64,000 bases of DNA from Glandiceps talaboti. Its lineage: Eukaryota > Hemichordata > Enteropneusta > Spengelidae. Shown piece after piece: positions 61,580 to 64,000 of the stretch. The stretch lies in contig NC_135558.1 of assembly GCF_964340395.1 (NCBI RefSeq), forward strand, positions 13,332,501-13,396,500. The letters are read 5' to 3'. Position 1 is the first letter of the stretch; each line of letters begins with the position of its first letter. The translations under genes and the position numbers were made by a program. Below the pieces are notes generated by a model. The model made no database searches, was not told where the DNA came from, and worked only from the letters and a program-made list of their open reading frames with translations.

Positions 61580-61911
61580 AGTGGCTATATATGGATGAGG
61601 ATTAGGAATTTAGTTTGGATTTTTAATTTATAGAACAATGAAATCATTGCTTCCTACTTGAACAATCAACATGAAACATCACATAGCAAGTCTGAGTTTT
61701 TAACACAATCCATTGAAAAAAGCTAAAATATGTGTAAATAGTTTGTTATTGTACGTAAAACAACAAATATTTTACGCATTTATTAATCTTTTGCAATTTA
61801 TTAACTTACAAACAAGGACTTTGTCTATGGTGTTTCACGTAGCTTTTTTAAGTTAGAAGCCACAACAACATTGTTCTACAAAATCCAACTCCTCATCCAT
61901 ATATGGCCACT
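61580..61911. mobile_element. TTAA-flanked 332-bp MITE
   Basis: TTAA at 61576-61579 and 61912-61915 flanks inverted ends AGTGGCTATATATGGATGAG and AGTGGCCATATATGGATGAG. No coding capacity. Confidence 0.75.
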
Positions 61912-62107
61912 TTAAAGAACATATGTTGTTCACTGCGAAAACAGTAAATTCCAATATGAAAAATAACACAGACTGGAGATTATGGTACACAACCTATGGA
62001 TCACCACTTAACGAAATTGCGACATTATTCGGTGACTGCTCAATTACTATAATTGTATAACAATTCAATGAAATATAAGTTGTCCAACACACGTATTCAC
62101 TTTACAA

Positions 62108-62262
62108 AGTGTGTGTGTGTGTGTGCGTGCATGTATACATGCATGCATACATACATACATACATACATACATACATACATACATACATACATGCATGCAT
62201 GCATGTGTATGTGTGTATGTATGTATGTATGTATGTATGTATGTATGTATGTATGCACGTAT
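62108..62262. repeat. TG / CATG / CATA / TATG array
   Basis: The CATA run and a later TATG run face each other, with CATG blocks between, so the array is itself an inverted repeat. Confidence 0.95.
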
Positions 62263-62820
62263 GTTAATTTGTTGATATGTATTGTTAATGCATCTAGTAG
62301 TCTTTCGGCGGGTATACGCAAACGAATAACTATCGTTTATAAGAAGTGAAAGTCTCATTTCAATAAAGTAATTTCCCTTAATTATGACCAGATTAAAAAT
62401 AAGAGTACTATTGAGAGTGAACATTTCTTTTTTGACGATTGAATAACTGATGAGAACTGATTGGTGGGTGTTTATTATAGTTTAGATGAATGTTTCTAGC
62501 GGTATTGTACGTGTCACAATTTAAAGACAAGACGAGGAAATTTGACTTTGCCCACACAAAGACAGTTATATGGTATTATATAGAGTAAAATATAGCAAAT
62601 GATCATCTGTAGTTTTTCATTATCTGACATCCGAAAGAAGTTATCATTAAATATTTGATTCATTAACGACAGAAATGACATTATATCCCATCGGTTGTTT
62701 TTGCAAATGTCTATTAAAATGTCTGGCAACGTGTACCAGAAATTCTCATATATACTATAAATCTTGTGAATTTCATAAAGTAAGTGTGGCGATATTCAGC
62801 TATTTCAAAGAAAAACACAT

Positions 62821-64000
62821 TCAAGGGAGTGGGAGGAAAAACGGACTTTCTTTGCTCTTAAGCTCGGATTTGCTGTTAAAAAATTCGTAACGCAAACTTT
62901 GCATATATTTCCTACACATATTGAGATTCTGTATTTTCTGCACAAGGGCAAGAGTCATTTTAGATCGCCAAGTATCAACTACAGCTGTCGAGTTTCTACT
63001 TGTCCCCCAACCACCGTGTTGTGCGTTTTTGATCAGTGAGTTGTTGTCTATCCATGCATATACATCCTTGTGCACTTCGATTCCGACATGATTGTACATT
63101 ATATCTGCATACTCTTTCGGATTAAGAGCAATATCTTCAAAACGCAAAACTAGAAAGTTCTTTTTCCAAGCCTGTGTGTTATTTTGTCTGAATAATAGAT
63201 AATTCCTAAGCATCACTTCACAATAGTATTTCAATCTGTCTATGAGGAACTCGTCTAAATGTTTGATGTCTCGTATTTGGCTCTCTGGTGTTGTCTTTTT
63301 ATCCCAGCGAGAGGAGTAGCAAGGTATTAAAGAAGACATCATTGCTCTCGGATCTCGTACAGTGTTGATAACTTTCAAGTTGTAATCCCTGTTTTCCATT
63401 AATGGTATAAAATCGCGGATATCCAACATTCGAATTACCTTGACACCTTTGTGTCGAGCTTTTTTGCAATAAGTGGTAACAGTACCATATACAATTTGCG
63501 GATACTTGTGTTGTATCTTAAATCCATGGCCATGTGGTGATCTAAAATGGAAATATTTTTCCCATTGCTTAGTGTAAGTTTTAAAGTTACAGTCATAAAT
63601 ATTGGACAACAAGTTCACCCCATCAATAGACATCTGAGGGTCCACATCAATGTCAAGGTGGTGGCTCCACAATGGTTCGTATAAATAGAGGAAACGTGGA
63701 TTTGAATGAAAGAATTCACCACAAAACGAAGAACCCGTGCGCATGCCTGCAATTATGAGGACATTCACACCGTCTTGAATTACTTTATCATTGTCACCAT
63801 ACTTAACAGTATTCCAAGTCGTATGATTAAGGTTTGGAGTTTGGTGGTTGATATCTGTATTCAGGTGCTGTGTATGCGTGGAACACCCTTTGGCAAATTC
63901 CAATCTTTGTCCCTGCGAAACACTGGACCCACTAAAATAAGTCACGAGAAAGCCAGCAACTGTCATAAAAAGAAACAGCCACACAATACTCCTCACCCTA
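62821..64000 (-). CDS. Carbohydrate (Gal/GlcNAc-type) 6-O-sulfotransferase, N-terminus cut by window edge
   Basis: Golgi type II enzyme that would transfer sulfate from PAPS to a sugar on glycans; CHST1/GST family. It is open from the right edge to a TGA at 62821-62823, about 392 codons without introns. A hydrophobic anchor lies near the start (IVWLFLFMTVAGFLVTYF). The 5'-phosphosulfate loop is IIAGMRTGSSFCGEFF (about 82-97). The 3'-phosphate-binding motif is NTVRDPRAMMSS (about 216). The C-terminal family blocks are FLVLRFEDIALNPKEYADIM and WIDNNS...GTSRNSTAVVDTWR. N-glycosylation sequons are present (NHTT, NNT, NNS, NST). The first codon before the anchor is GTG, not ATG, so the true start lies upstream, beyond the edge or behind a possible TAG acceptor at 63998-64000. 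Substrate cannot be told. Confidence 0.93.
   Translation of the reverse strand, partial: RVRSIVWLFLFMTVAGFLVTYFSGSSVSQGQRLEFAKGCSTHTQHLNTDINHQTPNLNHTTWNTVKYGDNDKVIQDGVNVLIIAGMRTGSSFCGEFFHSNPRFLYLYEPLWSHHLDIDVDPQMSIDGVNLLSNIYDCNFKTYTKQWEKYFHFRSPHGHGFKIQHKYPQIVYGTVTTYCKKARHKGVKVIRMLDIRDFIPLMENRDYNLKVINTVRDPRAMMSSLIPCYSSRWDKKTTPESQIRDIKHLDEFLIDRLKYYCEVMLRNYLLFRQNNTQAWKKNFLVLRFEDIALNPKEYADIMYNHVGIEVHKDVYAWIDNNSLIKNAQHGGWGTSRNSTAVVDTWRSKMTLALVQKIQNLNMCRKYMQSLRYEFFNSKSELKSKESPFFLPLP

Overview
The window is animal (metazoan) nuclear DNA: spliced genes with GT-AG introns, AT-rich introns, and very many interspersed repeats and microsatellites. Two ancient, well-conserved genes anchor this. Repeat types (pearl/Helentron-like element, TTAA-flanked foldbacks, LINE tails) suit a marine invertebrate such as a lophotrochozoan or invertebrate deuterostome. 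The species cannot be fixed from the sequence alone.

Layout. (1) 439-6828, plus strand: the 3' nine exons of CDC73 (parafibromin, Paf1 complex); its 5' exons lie left of the window. (2) 12184-29792, minus strand: a complete 22-exon ABCF1 (ABC50) gene, 727 codons by my joins, convergent with CDC73. (3) 35548-45639, minus strand: a secreted cysteine-rich protein with a C-terminal VWD domain. I assembled it as 11 exons and 399 codons; exon 3 is tentative. (4) 51139-57078: a second copy of the 5' part of gene 3 (signal-peptide exons 1-2), with several later insertions. (5) 62821-64000, minus strand: most of a carbohydrate sulfotransferase (CHST1/GST family), open at the right edge.

Between and inside the genes is a dense repeat landscape. 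There are TTAA-flanked inverted-repeat elements (6 kb, 47-49.5 kb, 61.6 kb) and a MITE family with AATCTGATTAAAAT ends (12.5 and 52.9 kb). A second MITE family (9.9, 18.9, 27.3 kb) and other perfect foldbacks (23.8, 30.7, 61.3 kb) also occur. LINE 3' fragments, SINE-like pieces and long alternating purine-pyrimidine tetranucleotide arrays fill much of the rest.

The most interesting part is 35.5-57.1 kb. It holds an unfamiliar secreted Cys-repeat/VWD gene built from symmetric exons, with UG-rich arrays starting at the 5' splice sites of its microexons. Its 5' end was duplicated, and a 1.25 kb pearl/Helentron-like element then landed a few bases upstream of the copied start codon. The empty site is preserved in the other copy. 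The genes are not an operon; no functional link between the neighbours is visible.
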